Source: Pseudomonadota bacterium
GTDB lineage: Bacteria; Pseudomonadota; Alphaproteobacteria; Sphingomonadales; Sphingomonadaceae
NCBI GenBank assembly: GCA_030271565.1
Contig: JARXKR010000012.1
Location: 8,823-25,567 of the forward strand
DNA: 16,745 nt
Direction of reading: 5' to 3'
The translations under genes were made by a program, and so were the position numbers. Every line of letters starts with the position of its first letter. Position 1 is the first letter of the stretch. The notes under the pieces were generated by a model that was not told the DNA's origin, made no database searches, and saw only the letters and a program-made list of their open reading frames with translations. This document shows, in pieces, positions 15,096 to 16,745 of the stretch.

Positions 15096-16478
15096 ATGAA
15101 GGCACTACGCGATCCCGATCGTCTGCTGAGCCAAGGGCTCGCGTCCATTCGCGGCCAGTTCAAGGTTCCGGCGGGCTTTCCGCCCGAAGTCGACGCGGCG
15201 GCGCAGACTGCGGCGCAGCGCAAACCGAGCGAGCACAAGGACCGCACCGGCGAGGCATTTGTTACGCTCGACCCGGCGAGTTCGACGGATCTCGATCAGG
15301 CGTTCACTATCGAGGCATCGGGCAGCGATCTGCTGCTCCACTACGCCATCGCCGATGTGCCGTGGTTCGTCAGCGATGGCGATCCGGTCGACACCGAAGC
15401 CTGGACCCGCGGCGAGACGCTGTACCTGCCCGATGGCAAGGCCGGGCTCTATCCCAAGGTCCTGTCCGAAGGCGCGGCGAGCCTGCTGCCCGATGGGCCG
15501 CGCCCGGCGGTGGTCTTCACCACGCGGGTTGCCCCCGATGGGTCGGTCAAGCTCGAAGGGGCAGAACGCGCGATCATCCAGAGCCGCGCCAAGCTCGCTT
15601 ACGAGACCGCGACCGAAGCCCAGCTGCCCGCCGGGTTCGCCGAACTGTCACAGCGGATCACCACGGCCGAGGCCGCACGCGGGGCGGCGCGGGTCGATCC
15701 GCCCGAGCAGGAAGTCGAGGAAGCGGACGGCCAGTTCAATCTGGTGCTGCGCCCGCAAAGCCTGGCCGAGCAGCGCAACGCTGCGCTGTCGCTCGCGACC
15801 AATCTCGCCGTGGCCGATGCGCTCTATGCCGCCAAGACCGGGCTGTTCCGGGTGATGGCCGGACCCGACGACCGCGCGGTGGCGCGGCTGCGGCATATTG
15901 CCGAGGCTTTGGGCCTCGACTGGGCGGCATCGCTCAGCTTGCAGAATTTCGAAAAGACGCTCGATCCGCAACAGCCCGATGTCGCCGCGTTTATGCTGGC
16001 GATCCGCCGCGCCGGCAACGGGGCAAGTTACGTGCCCTTTCAGGAGGGCGTGAAGCCGTGGCACGCGGCGATGGCGGCAACCTATTGCCATATGACTGCA
16101 CCGTTGCGGCGGCTGGCTGATCGCTATGTCGTGCGCGCGGCGTTGGCGGTGGCCAATGCCCAGCCGGTCCCGGACGAAGTGTCCGCAGCCTTCGCCCGGC
16201 TCGGCCCGGTGATGGGCAAGGCCGATGCCCGCGCCAATCAGATCGACCGCGCCGTGATCGATCTCGCCGAGGCCGCAATGCTCAGCGGACGCGAGGGTGA
16301 GAGCTTTGCTGCCGTGGTCACCGACGTCGACGAGATCGGCGCGCGGATGCAGTTGTGCGATGTGCCGGTGCTCGCCCGGGTCACTGCACACAGCGTGACC
16401 CCGGGCGAGAAGCTGACCGTGCGGCTGGTCAGCGCCGACCCGGTCAAGCGCCAGATCAGCTTCGCCCGGATTGCTTGA
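15096..16478 (+). CDS. RNB-domain exoribonuclease (RNase II/R family), short form
   Basis: The 460-aa protein has an RNB catalytic domain starting near residue 50. The signature AFVTLDPASSTDLDQAF places D59, D65 and D67 at the spacing of D201, D207 and D209 of E. coli RNase II. The fourth acidic residue (D210) is Gln68 here. The C-terminal signature YCHMTAPLRRLADRYV (330-345) matches the YxHfTSPIRRYaD block, with Ala for Ser. No N-terminal cold-shock domains precede the RNB domain. A short beta-rich OB-like segment (about 405-460) may stand in for S1. The family degrades RNA 3' to 5'; DLDQA variants form a distinct bacterial group whose substrates I do not know. ATG 15096 has only a weak ribosome site. 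tRNA-Cys lies 62 bases downstream. Confidence 0.87.
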   Translation: MKALRDPDRLLSQGLASIRGQFKVPAGFPPEVDAAAQTAAQRKPSEHKDRTGEAFVTLDPASSTDLDQAFTIEASGSDLLLHYAIADVPWFVSDGDPVDTEAWTRGETLYLPDGKAGLYPKVLSEGAASLLPDGPRPAVVFTTRVAPDGSVKLEGAERAIIQSRAKLAYETATEAQLPAGFAELSQRITTAEAARGAARVDPPEQEVEEADGQFNLVLRPQSLAEQRNAALSLATNLAVADALYAAKTGLFRVMAGPDDRAVARLRHIAEALGLDWAASLSLQNFEKTLDPQQPDVAAFMLAIRRAGNGASYVPFQEGVKPWHAAMAATYCHMTAPLRRLADRYVVRAALAVANAQPVPDEVSAAFARLGPVMGKADARANQIDRAVIDLAEAAMLSGREGESFAAVVTDVDEIGARMQLCDVPVLARVTAHSVTPGEKLTVRLVSADPVKRQISFARIA

Positions 16479-16484
16479 AGCACC

Positions 16485-16513
16485 TTGCACGGCTGAGTAC
16501 GCTCGGCTAGTGG
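16485..16513 (+). promoter_or_regulatory. Possible promoter of tRNA-Cys
   Basis: TTGCAC (16485-16490), 17 bases, then TAGTGG (16508-16513), with the tRNA starting 27 bases later. Spacing is good but the -10 is weak. The tRNA could instead be read from upstream genes. Confidence 0.3.
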
Positions 16514-16540
16514 CGCACCTCGCGCAGCGGCGCGACACGA

Positions 16541-16614
16541 GGCCCGATGGCGGAGTGGTTACGTAGCGGACTGCAAATCCGCGCACGCCGGTTCGATTCC
16601 GGCTCGGGCCTCCA
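16541..16614 (+). tRNA. tRNA-Cys (anticodon GCA)
   Basis: The 74-base cloverleaf includes an encoded CCA. The acceptor stem GGCCCGA (16541-16547) pairs with TCGGGCC (16604-16610), followed by T and CCA. The anticodon stem GCGGA/TCCGC encloses CTGCAAA with anticodon GCA at 16573-16575. The T-arm is GCCGG-TTCGATT-CCGGC. The D-arm GGCGGAGTGGTTACGTAGC is of the short-variable-loop type. All stems pair perfectly, so the gene should be functional. Confidence 0.97.
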
Positions 16615-16663
16615 TTCTTGTCCGGCTTGCGCCGGTGCGGAATACCCATCCGGGTCTTCCTTG

Positions 16664-16745
16664 CAACACCAGCCCACTCCCCCGGCCCGGCCACCCACAG
16701 GGTACCTTTAACGGGTGGTCGGGCCGGGGGAGTGGGCTGGTGTTG
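16664..16745. repeat. 33-base near-perfect inverted repeat downstream of tRNA-Cys, at the window edge
   Basis: The arm at 16664-16696 (starting CAACACCAGCCCACTCCCCC) is the reverse complement of 16713-16745 with one mismatch. The 16-base spacer contains the palindrome GGTACC. The right arm ends with the window, so the true repeat may be longer. It lies 49 bases past the tRNA. It could be a tRNA terminator, an intergenic palindromic repeat, or one end of a mobile or integrated element. No T-run is visible. The arms do not match those of the DUF559 cassette. Confidence 0.9.

Noticed and set aside
14693..16120. Long plus-strand frame overlapping the aquaporin and RNB genes
   Set aside because: It is out of frame with two recognisable proteins, and its product is Arg/Gly/Ala-rich with no motifs.

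Overview
The window looks like chromosome from a high-GC alphaproteobacterium, most likely a sphingomonad (Sphingomonadales: Novosphingobium, Erythrobacter or Sphingomonas type). This is inferred from the strong G/C third-position bias, the style of the class I PHA synthase and phasin, the AlaC-type aminotransferase, and a DUF559 gene framed by G/C-rich palindromes. I could not confirm the genus. The window holds 17 complete protein genes, one probable cut-off gene at the left edge, one tRNA-Cys and several structured non-coding sequences. There is no CRISPR array, rRNA gene or recognisable transposase, and no gap over 300 bases.

Left part (1-2841): a small DUF559 (endonuclease-fold) gene sits inside two imperfect inverted arms of 53-55 bases. 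Each arm is made of two hairpins. The cassette abuts the 3' end of a GNAT-type acyltransferase gene. That gene is divergent from a membrane fatty acid desaturase.

Envelope part (2847-6774): lptG and lptF form a TGATG-overlapping pair on the minus strand, encoding the permease of the LPS export machine. A VIT/CCC1 metal transporter is divergent from them. Next comes an unrecognised two-TM protein of lower GC. GNAT acyltransferase, desaturase and LptFG together suggest envelope-lipid work.

PHA part (6871-10790, minus strand): clpS, a phasin with a Lys/Ala/Pro-rich N-terminal extension, PHA synthase phaC, and a small secreted DUF2147-like protein. The phasin gene has a good promoter framed by two 14-base inverted copies of a TGC-rich operator, probably for PhaR. 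It ends in a strong intrinsic terminator and contains a second in-frame ATG with a consensus ribosome site, so it may make two proteins.

Right part (10816-16745, plus strand): a DUF2306 membrane protein, alaC, then a compact run of four genes: an OmpR-type DNA-binding protein with a degenerate receiver domain, a crotonase whose active site resembles dienoyl-CoA isomerase, an aquaporin and an RNB-domain exoribonuclease. tRNA-Cys(GCA) follows. The window ends exactly at the end of a 33-base near-perfect inverted repeat.

The most unusual items are the hairpin-framed DUF559 cassette, the nested start in the phasin gene, the pseudo-receiver regulator overlapping a crotonase, and the long inverted repeat after the tRNA.
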